The notes below the pieces were generated by a model that had not been told where the DNA came from, did no database searches, and saw only the letters and a program-made list of their open reading frames with translations. Shown here one piece after another: positions 17,260-25,912 of a stretch of 64,000 nucleotides of DNA. The stretch is taken from positions 124,001-188,000 of the forward strand of contig NZ_JIBU02000048.1 of assembly GCF_000633595.2 (NCBI RefSeq), read 5' to 3'. Position 1 is the stretch's first letter. Each line of letters starts with the position of its first letter. The stretch is from Clostridium drakei (GTDB lineage Bacteria > Bacillota > Clostridia > Clostridiales > Clostridiaceae). A program made the position numbers and the translations under genes.

Positions 17260-17946
17260 AAAAAAGGTATACAAAAATATATATATTAATAGTATTAATA
17301 CTTTCTCAATTTTGCACAGGATGCAGTCCTTCTTATCATAACAAGAAAGAGGTACCAATTAATAACAATAAGCAAATAAGTCTATCTGATGAAAAAATTA
17401 TGATGGATACTATTAATTCAATATGTACTACTAATAGAAAATAAAGATTCTATAGGAGCAAACGACAATGCTTCTGGAGTTGCTGTAGTTATGGAGATAG
17501 CTAGACTATTAAATAAGTCATCCAATGATTATGAATTACGGTTTATTTTCTTTGGAGGTGAAGAATTTGCATCTATTGGTGCGAGATATTACTTAAGTCA
17601 GTTATCAGATAATGATAAAAAAGATATAAAAGCCAATATAAACATGGACTCAATAGCACAGAAGAATCATGATAATCCATACATTTTTACAGTAGATGGT
17701 AAATCCAATTTTGCTACAGAATTATTAAAGAATGATTCTAAAAACAAAGATATAATTATAAAAAAAATGAATCGTGAAATAAGTGATTATGTTGAATTTG
17801 ATAAATGTGGAATACCATCATTATGTATAGGACAAAGTTATGATAAAAATTTAAACATAAATGGACCAGAAGATAAAGTTTCAATTGTAGACAAAACAAA
17901 ACTTAAATTAGTTGCAGATATAGTTGTGAGAGCATTAAGTAATTAA
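17247..17946 (+). pseudogene. M28 peptidase pseudogene (internal deletion)
   Basis: Nearly identical to the intact gene at 40149-41078, but the start codon region is merged into the end of tetR. A block of about 190 bp (from after TTNRK to QDSMGAND of the intact protein) is missing and the frame is shifted at the junction. The deletion removes the first zinc ligand region (SAHYD). The 3' part is still open as a 151-codon frame from 17491 with the GGEEFASIG motif. It cannot encode an active peptidase. Confidence 0.85.
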
Positions 17947-18009
17947 ATATTTTATGTCACATTTCAATGTAAATGATACTATTAAAAATCTAGGGAAGTG
18001 GGACGCATT

Positions 18010-18972
18010 ATGTCAAAAAATGATAATATGCTAGCAATTTTATGGATGCTGAATTCAGGTGCAAAGATAACTGCAAAGCAAATATCTGAAAGGTTAGAAA
18101 TAAACATAAGGTCAGTTTATCGTTATATGGATGCATTGTGTGTTAGTGGAGTGCCAATAATATCGGAGCCTGGTCATAACGGCGGATATAGTTTGCTTAA
18201 CAACTTTATCCGAACACCTCTGTTTTTTGACCTTGAAGAGAAAAAATCACTTTTGCATGCTGCCACTTTTGCAATGGAAGCAGGATATCCTTTTATGGAA
18301 GCACTAAATAGAGCAACATCAAAGTTAAAGATGTTCTCCAATCAAGAACAAGAAAAAGTTCTCAACCGTCATTTAATGGGATTTGAAGTAGTGAGTCGTA
18401 TTTGCGATCCAGCTGTGAAACCTATATTAATGATAATTGAGCAGGCTGTTGCTAATGAATGCTCTGTGGAAATTGAATACTGTACAGGTTATGAAGGACA
18501 TCCTAAGCATAGGGTTGTTGACCCCTATGGCATGCTCTACTGGAATGATAAGTGGTATGTTATTGCATTTTGCCATCTTAGGAATGAAATTCGCAGCTTT
18601 AGGGTAGATAGAATAGTAAATATTATAAGCACTAAAAATACATTTAAGCGTCCTGAAGCTTTTTCGGCACGTGAGTTTTTTACAAAAAATTTATTATCCA
18701 ATACAGAAAGCAAAGCAGGACTTTGTACTTTAGTAATTGAGGGCAAATCAGAAGCATTGAATGACCTTTGTGCACATTGGTTTTTAGGATATCATCTGAC
18801 AGAACGAACTGAATGCAGAGCTAATTTTTTAATGGATGAAAACTCAATCCATACCTATGTTCCTCATATTCTACTTCCATATGGTAAATCAATAAAGGTG
18901 CTTGAACCAAATAGTTTTAAAGATGCTATGGTAGCAATTCTTAAAGATTTGATGGACTATTATCTTCACTGA
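18010..18972 (+). CDS. WYL-domain transcriptional regulator (YafY type)
   Basis: 320 residues from ATG 18010 (an in-frame GTG lies 12 bases earlier, inside the ribosome site). An N-terminal winged helix (KITAKQISERLEINIRSVYR) is followed by a WYL domain with DPYGMLYWNDKWYVIAFCHL and RSFRVDRI. WYL regulators bind small ligands or nucleic-acid signals and control their neighbours. The PfpI-like gene starts 92 bases downstream on the same strand and is the likely target. Confidence 0.9.
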   Translation: MSKNDNMLAILWMLNSGAKITAKQISERLEINIRSVYRYMDALCVSGVPIISEPGHNGGYSLLNNFIRTPLFFDLEEKKSLLHAATFAMEAGYPFMEALNRATSKLKMFSNQEQEKVLNRHLMGFEVVSRICDPAVKPILMIIEQAVANECSVEIEYCTGYEGHPKHRVVDPYGMLYWNDKWYVIAFCHLRNEIRSFRVDRIVNIISTKNTFKRPEAFSAREFFTKNLLSNTESKAGLCTLVIEGKSEALNDLCAHWFLGYHLTERTECRANFLMDENSIHTYVPHILLPYGKSIKVLEPNSFKDAMVAILKDLMDYYLH

Positions 18973-19064
18973 CTGAGTTTGTCAGTGAAGATAATATATA
19001 ATAGATCGAGATGAAGTCTTATATCAGCTAGACATCAGATAAAATGAATGTGGAGGAATAGAAA

Positions 19065-19691
19065 ATGAAGAATATAGTATATATTTATGTATTTGATACA
19101 ATGGCAGACTGGGAAATAGGTTATTTAAGCGCTGAAATTAATTCAGGAAGGTACTACAAAAAGGGATTAATGCCGCTAAAAGTAGTAACTGTAGGAATTA
19201 CCAAGGCCCCTATTACTACAATGGGAGGCTTGAAAGTATTGCCAGAAATTGAACTTAAGGAGTGTAATGCTCATGATGCTGCTGCTTTGATTCTACCTGG
19301 TGGGAATACATGGACAGAAGCAATTCATGCTCCCATTATAACAATGGCTGAAAAATATTTAGAGAAAGGTATTGTTGTAGGGGCAATTTGTGGTGCTACA
19401 ATAGGACTTGCTATGGGGGGAGTATTGGATAAACGAGCTCATACAAGCAATGACCTGGGGTATCTTAAAATGGTCTGCCCAAGCTATCATGGAGAAAAGT
19501 ATTATAAGCAGGAATGTGCAGTAACTGATGGAAGTTTGATTACTGCCTCTGGAATAGCTCCCCTTGAATTTGCTTTGCATATATTGAAAATTCTAGATGT
19601 ATTCTTACCGGAAACCTTAGATTCCTGGTACAATCTTTATAAAACCCAAGAGCCAAAATATTTCTTTAAGCTTATGAACTCAATTCAATAA
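19065..19691 (+). CDS. DJ-1/PfpI family protein
   Basis: 208 residues, ATG after TGGAGGAA. The nucleophile Cys is in the VVGAICGATIG elbow near residue 108, the acidic residue in the YVFDTMADWE start, and LILPGGNTW lies between. This is the class I glutamine-amidotransferase-like fold whose members act as chaperones, deglycases or proteases. The catalytic His is not obvious: a threonine follows the AICGA motif and HTSNDL lies after it. Paired with the WYL regulator upstream. Confidence 0.85.
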   Translation: MKNIVYIYVFDTMADWEIGYLSAEINSGRYYKKGLMPLKVVTVGITKAPITTMGGLKVLPEIELKECNAHDAAALILPGGNTWTEAIHAPIITMAEKYLEKGIVVGAICGATIGLAMGGVLDKRAHTSNDLGYLKMVCPSYHGEKYYKQECAVTDGSLITASGIAPLEFALHILKILDVFLPETLDSWYNLYKTQEPKYFFKLMNSIQ

Positions 19692-19808
19692 AATGGCTTA
19701 AAGTGTGTAAGGCAACGGTTAGAAGAAAGACTAAGGGTGTCCATTGAATGTATCGTAAAAACAATGTTATAATTTAAACTGTAGAAAGTTATAAATAGAG
19801 AAAAACAG

Positions 19809-19838
19809 CCTTGAGAGATAAAACTCTTGAGGTTTTTT
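19809..19838 (+). terminator. Hairpin terminator
   Basis: CCTTGAGAG, loop ATAAAA, CTCTTGAGG, then six T. The stem pairs with G-U wobbles. It lies about 120 bases after the PfpI-like gene. Confidence 0.6.
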
Positions 19839-19888
19839 AGTGCAAAAAATGTATAACTCAGCTTTCGGATTTTGAAAATTGAATAGTG

Positions 19889-19932
19889 TGATATTTGTAA
19901 AATATGTTATAATTTATTAAAAAATAAATCAA
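19889..19932 (+). promoter_or_regulatory. Module C promoter part upstream of the VOC gene
   Basis: GTGATATTTGTAAAATATG then TTATAATTTATT. Only the promoter-like half of module C is present, joined to a module-A-like GAATAGTG. It ends 20 bases before the VOC gene. Confidence 0.5.
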
Positions 19933-19951
19933 ATTTGAAAGGATGAAATAT

Positions 19952-20419
19952 ATGAAATTTAAGAATCCTATGTTAGTTGTAACCGATATGGAAAAAGCAA
20001 AAACATTCTATAAAGATGTTTTAGGATTAAGAGTTATTATGGATTTTGGAGCTAATGTTACTTTAACAGGTGGTGTTGCTCTGCAAACAAAAGAAAGCTG
20101 GAAGGATTTTATTCAGAAAAATGACAATGAAATTAGATTTAATGGAAATGAATCAGAACTTTATTTTGAAGAAGATAACTTTGACAGCTTTATTAATAAA
20201 TTAAATTCATTCAATTATATTGAATATGTACATCATGTTTATGAACATAAATGGGGACAGAGGGTGGTTCGCTTCTATGATTTAGATAAGCATATCATTG
20301 AAGTTGGTGAAAATATGAAAGTCGTATGTAAGCGTTTTTTGGATAGTGGACTTACTGTAGAAGAAATAGCAAAAAGAATGGATGTTCCTGTAAAATTTGT
20401 TCAAGCATATACAAAGTAA
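19952..20419 (+). CDS. VOC family (glyoxalase/bleomycin resistance-like) protein
   Basis: 155 residues. I use ATG 19952, because the ATG at 19943 is almost inside the GAAAGG site. The N-terminus NPMLVVTDMEKAKTFYKDVL is the standard beta-alpha start of VOC proteins, with VRFYDLDKHIIEVGE near residue 110-125. The last 35 residues (SGLTVEEIAKRMDVPVKFV) look like an added helix-turn-helix tail, as in several clostridial VOC proteins. Substrate unknown. Confidence 0.85.
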   Translation: MKFKNPMLVVTDMEKAKTFYKDVLGLRVIMDFGANVTLTGGVALQTKESWKDFIQKNDNEIRFNGNESELYFEEDNFDSFINKLNSFNYIEYVHHVYEHKWGQRVVRFYDLDKHIIEVGENMKVVCKRFLDSGLTVEEIAKRMDVPVKFVQAYTK

Positions 20420-20489
20420 ATTAAACTTCAATTTGTAAGATTTAAAAGATATAAATATTTATTAGTATACAAAGAATTAATAATAGGTT

Positions 20490-20530
20490 TAAATATCGCA
20501 CTATTCATAATGAATTTGCGATATTTTTTT
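20490..20530 (+). terminator. Hairpin terminator in the 20420-20757 gap
   Basis: AATATCGCACTATTCAT pairs with ATGAATTTGCGATATT and seven T follow. The rest of this gap holds no gene. A promoter for the next operon may lie near AGTATATATATTAAG. Confidence 0.7.
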
Positions 20531-20757
20531 GTACGTAATTCAAAAATTATATGAATTAAACATAGTTATCAAAGAAGAAATCTATAATTTTAATCATAGG
20601 TCCTAAATTATTTTAGTGATAAATATTATTAAATCAAAGTTTTATATGTGTAAAAGTTGAGTATATAACTTTTCTAATAGTTTTGAAAAATATTATTTTT
20701 AGGCATGACCATTTTTCCAAGTAGAGTATATATATTAAGTGAAAGGGGTTGATATAT

Positions 20758-20982
20758 ATGGCTGCAAAATCAACAAAGCTTGAAAGTTCAATGGTTCTTA
20801 AATACAAAGATGGAACAGACAAAAATGGAAAGGACAAAATTAAGAAACTAAATTTTTCAAAGGTTAAGACTTCAGCAGTGGATCAGGATGTTCTTGATGT
20901 GGCAAAATCAATTGAAATTCTTATTGGCAAAACTTTAGATGAGCTTATAAGAGTTGATCAAAACGGAATAACAAACGCTTAA
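20758..20982 (+). CDS. DUF1659 family protein
   Basis: 74 residues from ATG 20758 after AAAGGGG. The start MAAKSTKLESSMVLKYKDG and the pattern INF-like KLNFSKVKTSA, DQDVLDVAKSIEILIGKTL are those of DUF1659 proteins. They are nearly always followed by a DUF2922 gene and YvrJ, as here. The molecular role is unknown. Confidence 0.8.
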   Translation: MAAKSTKLESSMVLKYKDGTDKNGKDKIKKLNFSKVKTSAVDQDVLDVAKSIEILIGKTLDELIRVDQNGITNA

Positions 20983-21026
20983 AAATCAAATGCTGCAATT
21001 AAAAATTAAAAGGAGGGGATGTTTAA

Positions 21027-21170
21027 ATGGCAAAATCATTATCAATGAGTTTTTTAACTGATGAAGGGAAGAAAGCTTCTATAACTGTAAATAATGTAAA
21101 GGAAGATTTAACAGATGCCGAGGTTAAAGCTGCTATGGGGGTAACTAAACAGTTACAGAAACTTTCATAA
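21027..21170 (+). pseudogene. DUF2922 gene, 5' part (cut by IStron)
   Basis: AGGAGGGG precedes ATG 21027. The first 37 residues (MAKSLSMSFLTDEGKKASI ... AEVKAAM) are a normal DUF2922 N-terminus. After the ATG codon at 21135 the sequence runs into the IStron left end and stops at 21168-21170. The matching C-terminus lies at 23098. If the group I intron splices, the mRNA could still make a full DUF2922 protein, so 'pseudogene' is provisional. Confidence 0.8.
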
Positions 21171-21600
21171 AGTCTAAAAAACTTTAGAAGTTTTTTATAA
21201 CTAAGCCTCCCGCATTCGTAAAGAGTGTGGAGTGTATCCAACAAGGATACCAAAATCCTTTGAATTGCTGGAAGTTCCTAAAGCTTAACTAACTACAACG
21301 TAAGGATGAAATAAGCCTAACCGTGAAGGTTGCGAAAGCAGAAAAAATAGTTAAGATGGCATAGGGTTAAATCCTAAGTGTTAAAACAATGGATAATCAG
21401 CAGCTAAGACTCGAATAGAGTAAAGTTCAACGACTATTTCGTAAAGGAAGTACACTACAAGCTATTGGTAGTGGAAGTGGAGGATACCTAATTTGTACTA
21501 GTTCAGTATAAAAGGTAATGATATAGTCTACGCTCGTATCCGAAAGGTCGAGGCTACTAGCGCAAGCGAAATGGCATCATAGAGTAGCGTTCTATGGTAA
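21138..21600 (+). ncRNA. Group I intron ribozyme part of the IStron
   Basis: Core elements seen in order: GGATAATCAGCAGCTAAG (Q-like, 21391-21408), AAGTTCAACGACTA (R, 21423-21436) and GATATAGTCT (S, 21520-21529). GACTA of R and TAGTC of S give the P7 pairing. Many short G+C-richer stems surround them, a composition unlike the neighbouring DNA. The intron should excise the whole element from RNA, with its 3' splice site at the far right end. The subgroup cannot be fixed by eye. Confidence 0.8.
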
Positions 21601-21759
21601 ATACAATAAACTTTATAAATGTTCTTTGAAAACTTTATATAACTTTATAAAACAACACTCTTTTAAAGAGAATAAATGCAATCTTTTAAAATCATAATTA
21701 ATCATCTCATATGATTTTATTATATGGTTATAATAAAATTATGGAAAGAGAGGTGAGAA

Positions 21760-22893
21760 ATGATGATAAAGGCAATAAAGATAAGATTATTTCCAAGCAA
21801 GGGACAAGAAATATTAATGTTTAAATCTTGTGGTGTAATGAGATTTGCTTATAATTGGGGCAGAGCTAGATGGGAGGAGTTATATAAGCAAAGCTTAGAA
21901 CCTTCAAAAGCTAAAATAAAAAAAGAATTTAACAATACTATCAAGAATCAAGAAAATTATAAATGGTTAAAAGAAGTTAGTGGTCAAATTACAGCACAGG
22001 CTTTTGAGGATTTAAACAATGCTTATAAGAACTTTTTTAAAGGATTAGCTAAATACCCTAGGTTTAAGACTAAAAGAAAATCTAGAAAATCTTTTTATGT
22101 TAGATATGATAGACTATACTTTAAAGAAGATATAGTCTATATTGAAAAAATAGGTAAAGTAAAATGTAAAACAAATTATGATATACCTATTTTACCTAAT
22201 TATAATAATCCAAGATGTCATTTTGATGGCAAGTACTGGTATCTAACATTAGGATTTGAGCATAACGAAAATCAAGTTGAGCTTAATAAAGATTTATCTA
22301 TTGGGATTGATTTAGGAGTTTCTAATCTAGCTGTAGTAAATTGTATAGATAAGCCTATTAAAAACATTAATAAATGTACTAAGGTTAGGAAACTGAAAAA
22401 GAGATTAAAAAGATTGCAAAAACAAGTATCAAGAAAATATGAAGCAAATAGACAAGATAGTAAATATAATAAAACCAATAATATTATTAAGCTAGAAAAA
22501 GTTATCAAACTTGTATACAGAAAGCTCAATAATATTAGAGCTAATCACATACACCAAACTACTAATATGATAATAAAACTAAGACCTTATAGAGTTGTGA
22601 TGGAAGATTTAAATATTAGTGGTATGTTAAAAAACAAACATTTATCAAAAGCTATACAAGAACAAGGTTTTTTTGAATTTATTAGGCAAATGCAATACAA
22701 ATGTAAGTTTAATGGAGTAGAGTTTGTCCAAGTAGATAAATTTTACCCTAGTAGTAAAACCTGCTCTTGTTGTGGAAATGTTAAAAAAGATTTAAAACTT
22801 AAAGATAGAATGTATGTATGTGATATCTGTGGATTAGAAATGGATAGAGATAAAAATGCTTCAATAAATCTTGGTAATTACAAAATAGTATAA
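21760..22893 (+). CDS. tnpB: TnpB RNA-guided nuclease of the IStron
   Basis: A 377-residue TnpB/OrfB, ATG after AGAGAGGTGAG. The RuvC residues appear intact: IGIDLGVSNLAVV (first Asp), VVMEDLNISGM (Glu), and MDRDKNASINLGN (last Asp). A four-cysteine zinc finger, CSCCGN with CDICG, lies between the last two. The N-terminus KAIKIRLFPSKGQE is typical. TnpB uses an omega-RNA from the element's right end to cut donor joints and keep the transposon in place. It is probably active as protein. Transposition itself needs TnpA, absent here. Confidence 0.93.
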   Translation: MMIKAIKIRLFPSKGQEILMFKSCGVMRFAYNWGRARWEELYKQSLEPSKAKIKKEFNNTIKNQENYKWLKEVSGQITAQAFEDLNNAYKNFFKGLAKYPRFKTKRKSRKSFYVRYDRLYFKEDIVYIEKIGKVKCKTNYDIPILPNYNNPRCHFDGKYWYLTLGFEHNENQVELNKDLSIGIDLGVSNLAVVNCIDKPIKNINKCTKVRKLKKRLKRLQKQVSRKYEANRQDSKYNKTNNIIKLEKVIKLVYRKLNNIRANHIHQTTNMIIKLRPYRVVMEDLNISGMLKNKHLSKAIQEQGFFEFIRQMQYKCKFNGVEFVQVDKFYPSSKTCSCCGNVKKDLKLKDRMYVCDICGLEMDRDKNASINLGNYKIV

Positions 22894-23097
22894 ATGGTGA
22901 TTTTGAAAAATTATACTATGTGTATCCTGCGTTGTGGGAGAATTTAAGTCCTGGGAGAGTTACACCAAACTAAAGTAGAATGAGAAATTATTCAAAATAG
23001 AACTCTGTGAATAGGACAGGTTATTTAGTAATGAATAACATAAGTGAAATTTATAAAGTTATATAAGGTTTTTATATGCATTTATAGAGTTTATGCA
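22894..23097 (+). ncRNA. IStron right end, probable omega-RNA and 3' splice region
   Basis: A non-coding 200-base tail after tnpB with short stems (for example CTGCGTTGTGGGAG and GTCCTGGGAGAG). It ends at the exon junction near 23097. In TnpB elements the guide scaffold is the 3' end of the element; in IStrons it overlaps the intron's 3' part. The assignment is by position only. Confidence 0.55.
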
Positions 23098-23205
23098 ACG
23101 GTAATAATAGCTAAGAATATATTTTTCTCATCAGGTGGAGATTTAAAAGCAATAGATTCTGCACATATAATTGACAGAAATAAAACTAGTTTATCAGTTA
23201 AATAG
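23098..23205 (+). pseudogene. DUF2922 gene, 3' part
   Basis: The frame TVIIAKNIFFSSGG ... SAHIIDRNKTSLSVK, stop at 23203-23205, is the C-terminal half of a DUF2922 protein. It continues AEVKAAM at 21137 with two or three residues between, so it is the second exon of the interrupted gene. Confidence 0.8.
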
Positions 23206-23352
23206 TTATGGTTATTCATAAAAATAACTAATCAGCAGGTTATTTTATATACTTAAAGTTTGCTGTTGTAGATGGACAATTGATGTTGATTTTTGTAATG
23301 AAAATCAGCATTGATTGTCCATTGTATATTAAAGAATATGGAGGTAATAGTT

Positions 23353-23514
23353 TTGGGAGATTTGGTAAATTTGATTGGAAATGTGGGGTTCCCTATTGCA
23401 GTATCTATATACCTTCTAGTGAGAATTGAAGGTAAGATGGAAATACTTACTCAGAGTATCAATAATCTTTCTAATGTTATTAATGATGCTAAGAAGAATA
23501 GCAATAGTAAATAA
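23353..23514 (+). CDS. yvrJ: YvrJ family protein
   Basis: A 53-residue protein from TTG 23353, with GGAGGT eight bases upstream. GDLVNLIGNVGFPIAVSIYL and a single membrane helix, then a short helical tail, are typical of YvrJ (PF12841). In Bacillus the name comes from the region of the SigO operon. Here too it sits directly before a sigma-factor gene, with only two bases between. Confidence 0.85.
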   Translation: MGDLVNLIGNVGFPIAVSIYLLVRIEGKMEILTQSINNLSNVINDAKKNSNSK

Positions 23515-23516
23515 AG

Positions 23517-24059
23517 GTGGTGTTTATCATAGAGGAACTTGTTAAAAAAGCTAGGAGTGGAAACAGAGCTGCAGTGGATGAAATCATAGGAAAGTTTAAG
23601 TATTTTGTAATTAAACAAGCATCTAAGTACAGCATACCATCTTATGACTTTGAAGATTTAGTACAGCATGGATATCTTTCTATAATAAAAGCAGTAAATC
23701 TTTATAATACTGGTGGAGGATCATTTACTACATACTGCACAAATGCAGTTATAAATAATTTCAAGGCACTTTTAAAAGGACAGATAAAACATTATAGAGA
23801 AATTCAAGATGAAAATGCTATTAATATGGAGGCTTATGATTTTACTCTTGAAGATGAAGTTATTGCATATGAGGAATCAGCAAAACTTAAAGAAGCTTTG
23901 TACAAGCTTCAGGGTATGGAGAAAAGTATCATTGAAAGTGTATATATTAAAGGCACTACTTTAAGGAAAGCTGCAGCTGACTGCGGTATAAATTACAGGA
24001 GGGCTATTAAGGTGAGAAGAGAAGCACTTAGAAAATTGAGAAAATATTTAAGCTTGTAA
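23517..24059 (+). CDS. Sigma-70 family RNA polymerase sigma factor
   Basis: About 180 residues. The start codon is unclear: GTG 23517/23520 overlap AAAGGTGG, and a rare start slightly downstream is possible. Region 2 reads YDFEDLVQHGYLSIIKAV and GSFTTYCTNAVINN; region 4 reads MEKSIIESVYIKGTTLRKAAA and CGINYRRAIKVRREALRKL. It lacks regions 1 and 3, like ECF and SigO/TcdR-type factors. It ends the DUF1659-DUF2922-YvrJ operon and may control it. Its 3' end exists as decayed copies near 2690, 6670 and 11340; a middle fragment is at 27928. Confidence 0.85.
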   Translation: MVFIIEELVKKARSGNRAAVDEIIGKFKYFVIKQASKYSIPSYDFEDLVQHGYLSIIKAVNLYNTGGGSFTTYCTNAVINNFKALLKGQIKHYREIQDENAINMEAYDFTLEDEVIAYEESAKLKEALYKLQGMEKSIIESVYIKGTTLRKAAADCGINYRRAIKVRREALRKLRKYLSL

Positions 24060-24064
24060 TAGTG

Positions 24065-24182
24065 GTAAAGATAAAGTGTATCTATTGAGAATTTAAGTAT
24101 GGATACACTTTTTTTATTTGTAATAAAGTAAAGTTTGGTATTTTTAATTGTGTTATAATTTACTAAAAGATAAATAGTAAAT
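24065..24182 (+). promoter_or_regulatory. Module C copy: terminator plus promoter-like segment
   Basis: AAAGTGTATC, loop, GGATACACTTT and a T run form a good terminator right after the sigma gene. TTTGGTATTTTTAATTGTG then TTATAATTTACT follows as the promoter-like part for the gene at 24252. Confidence 0.7.
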
Positions 24183-24251
24183 TTGTTGACTTGATAAACT
24201 GTTTACATAGAAAGCTTCAAAGATTATGTATTCAATGTTGGGGTGAGGTTT

Positions 24252-24716
24252 ATGTGGATTCATGATAAAATAAAAAAAGATTTGGAAGATATTTATCCTG
24301 GAAGCATCAAGAAATTAAATAATATAAAGAGTATCCCATACGAAAAAGCAATTTTACTGACTGCGTATTTATGGGAAAACTGTTTTAGCACTGATAATGA
24401 TATTTGGGTGGTTTCATCTCGAGGATTATTATGGCAGATTCCAAATGATTGGATAGAAACAAATGTTGAAAAAATATTACAACATATAAAAATAGATTGG
24501 TCAGATGATTTTCAATATTCAAATATGTGTGCCGTGTTTTTTCATATTCCAAGTATATTAAAAATACTCATTGATATTGCAAGAAAGAAAGTTATTAATT
24601 CTGCAGTATTAGAATTTGTTAATGATTTTGAAGAATATTTACCTAATGGAGATATGCATATTTATCAAAAAACAATGGAGCTATTTGAAAGTTCCAAAGG
24701 TTTATTAATAGATTAA
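24252..24716 (+). CDS. Protein of unknown function
   Basis: 154 residues from ATG 24252 after GGGGTGAGG. Acidic and tryptophan-rich at the front (MWIHDKIKKD, LWENCF, IWVVSSRGLLWQIP), with no signal peptide or membrane helix. Size, acidity and single-gene setting between two module C copies resemble immunity-type proteins, but I see no partner toxin and no family motif. Confidence 0.55.
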   Translation: MWIHDKIKKDLEDIYPGSIKKLNNIKSIPYEKAILLTAYLWENCFSTDNDIWVVSSRGLLWQIPNDWIETNVEKILQHIKIDWSDDFQYSNMCAVFFHIPSILKILIDIARKKVINSAVLEFVNDFEEYLPNGDMHIYQKTMELFESSKGLLID

Positions 24717-24721
24717 CATAT

Positions 24722-24831
24722 AGTTGCTATTGAGAATTTAAGATAGATATACTTTTTTTATTTGTAGTAAAGTTTTGTATTTGTAAATTATGTTATAATT
24801 TAGTAAAAGATAAAATAGTAATTTGAAAGGG
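24722..24831 (+). promoter_or_regulatory. Module C copy, reaching into the next reading frame
   Basis: A degraded terminator half (GATATACTTTTTTT) is followed by the promoter-like half with ATTATGTTATAATTTAG and GTAATTTGAAAGG. The AAAGG at its end now serves as ribosome site for ATG 24832. Confidence 0.6.
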
Positions 24832-25119
24832 ATGTGTCTTATTGGTAAGACGGACGAAGAATTATCATTAGTGTGTAGTACAAAATTAGTGCCTGAAAAT
24901 ACAGTTGAATGTGATAATGGCTGGAAAGGATTCAGGATACAAGGTATATTAGATTTTTCTCTTATTGGGATTTTATCAAAAATAGCTACATTATTAGCGG
25001 AAAATAAGATTGGAATATTTACAGTATCAACTTATAATACAGATTACATATTTACTAAAAAAGAAAATTTCGAGAAGGCAATAAACGTTCTTGAAAATAA
25101 TGAATATAAAATAAGTTGA
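24832..25119 (+). CDS. ACT-domain protein, N-terminally truncated
   Basis: 95 residues: LIGKTDEELSLVCSTKLVPE, then GFRIQGILDFSLIGILSKIA and IFTVSTYNTDYIFTKKE. This matches the conserved C-terminal two thirds of small ACT-domain proteins (about 130 residues). The usual first 35 or so residues are missing because module C joins directly before LIGKTDEE. The new ATG, preceded by the module's AAAGG, gives an open frame, so a shortened protein may still be made. Confidence 0.7.
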   Translation: MCLIGKTDEELSLVCSTKLVPENTVECDNGWKGFRIQGILDFSLIGILSKIATLLAENKIGIFTVSTYNTDYIFTKKENFEKAINVLENNEYKIS

Positions 25120-25221
25120 TAAGTTTTGAATTTAGATTCTATTATTATGAATTCTAATTTAAAGTTAAATGTCATAATTTGTAGAGATTATTAAAATAAT
25201 TTTATAAAAGAAGGTGATATA

Positions 25222-25800
25222 ATGATAAATGTTACAATGCGTATGGCAACTAAAGCAGATGCAAAAGAAATTTTAAATATATACAAACCTTATGTAGAAA
25301 ATACTGCAATCTCTTTTGAATATGAAGTTCCATCTGTTGAAGAATTTACTGAGAGAATTAATAATATATTGAAAAAGTATCCATATATAGTAGCCATAGA
25401 TAACGATCAGATTATTGGTTATGCATATGCCTCATCATTTAAGGAGCGAGTTGCATATGATTGGGCTGTTGAAACTACTATATATTTAAGTCAGAATTGT
25501 CGGGGTAAAGGTGTAGGAAAAAAATTGTATTTAGCTTTGGAAGAAATATTAAAGAGACAAAATATCCTTAACTTAAATGCATGTATAGCTTATACAGCTA
25601 CTGATAATGCATATCTTACCAATGCCAGCACGTATTTTCATGAACATTTAGGATATAGGAAAGTAGGTTGTTTTTCAAAATGTGGATACAAGTTCGAAAA
25701 CTGGTATGATATGATTTGGATGGAGAAAATAATCGGAGAACATTCTGCAAATCCAAAACCAGTTATTCCAATATCAGAATTGAAAGAATTACAATTATAA
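25222..25800 (+). CDS. GNAT acetyltransferase, phosphinothricin N-acetyltransferase-like
   Basis: 192 residues, ATG after AGAAGGTG. It has the family's front (RMATKADAKEILNIYKPYVE, TAISFEYEVPS), the acetyl-CoA loop CRGKGVGKKLY and the end GCFSKCGYKFENWYDMIWME. Such proteins acetylate phosphinothricin or methionine derivatives; the natural substrate is usually a toxic amino-acid analogue. The family is secure, the substrate is not. Confidence 0.85.
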   Translation: MINVTMRMATKADAKEILNIYKPYVENTAISFEYEVPSVEEFTERINNILKKYPYIVAIDNDQIIGYAYASSFKERVAYDWAVETTIYLSQNCRGKGVGKKLYLALEEILKRQNILNLNACIAYTATDNAYLTNASTYFHEHLGYRKVGCFSKCGYKFENWYDMIWMEKIIGEHSANPKPVIPISELKELQL

Positions 25801-25912
25801 ACTATAAAATTAATTAAGAGTAAGTGAGTAAGATAGAAAACATATATTGTATAAATTATAACGAAGTAATCTTAATTGATCCCGTTAATTTACATTATAC
25901 AAGGAGGATAAT

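Larger units (their letters stand above)
21138..23097 (+). mobile_element. IStron (group I intron plus IS605-type TnpB element)
   Basis: About 1.96 kb inserted in the DUF2922 gene. The left part has group I intron core sequences, the middle carries tnpB and the right part an untranslated tail. It begins with the hairpin GTAACTAAACAGTTAC and ends near TTTATAGAGTTTATG. Boundaries are uncertain by a few bases because the target codons are ambiguous. There is no tnpA, so it probably depends on a TnpA in trans. The architecture is that of CdISt1 of C. difficile and related clostridial IStrons. Confidence 0.85.

Noticed and set aside
21138-23097. Small Cas12-like CRISPR effector
   Set aside because: The 377-residue protein is TnpB, which shares the RuvC fold, and it lies in an intron-bearing IS605-type element with no CRISPR array or adaptation genes.
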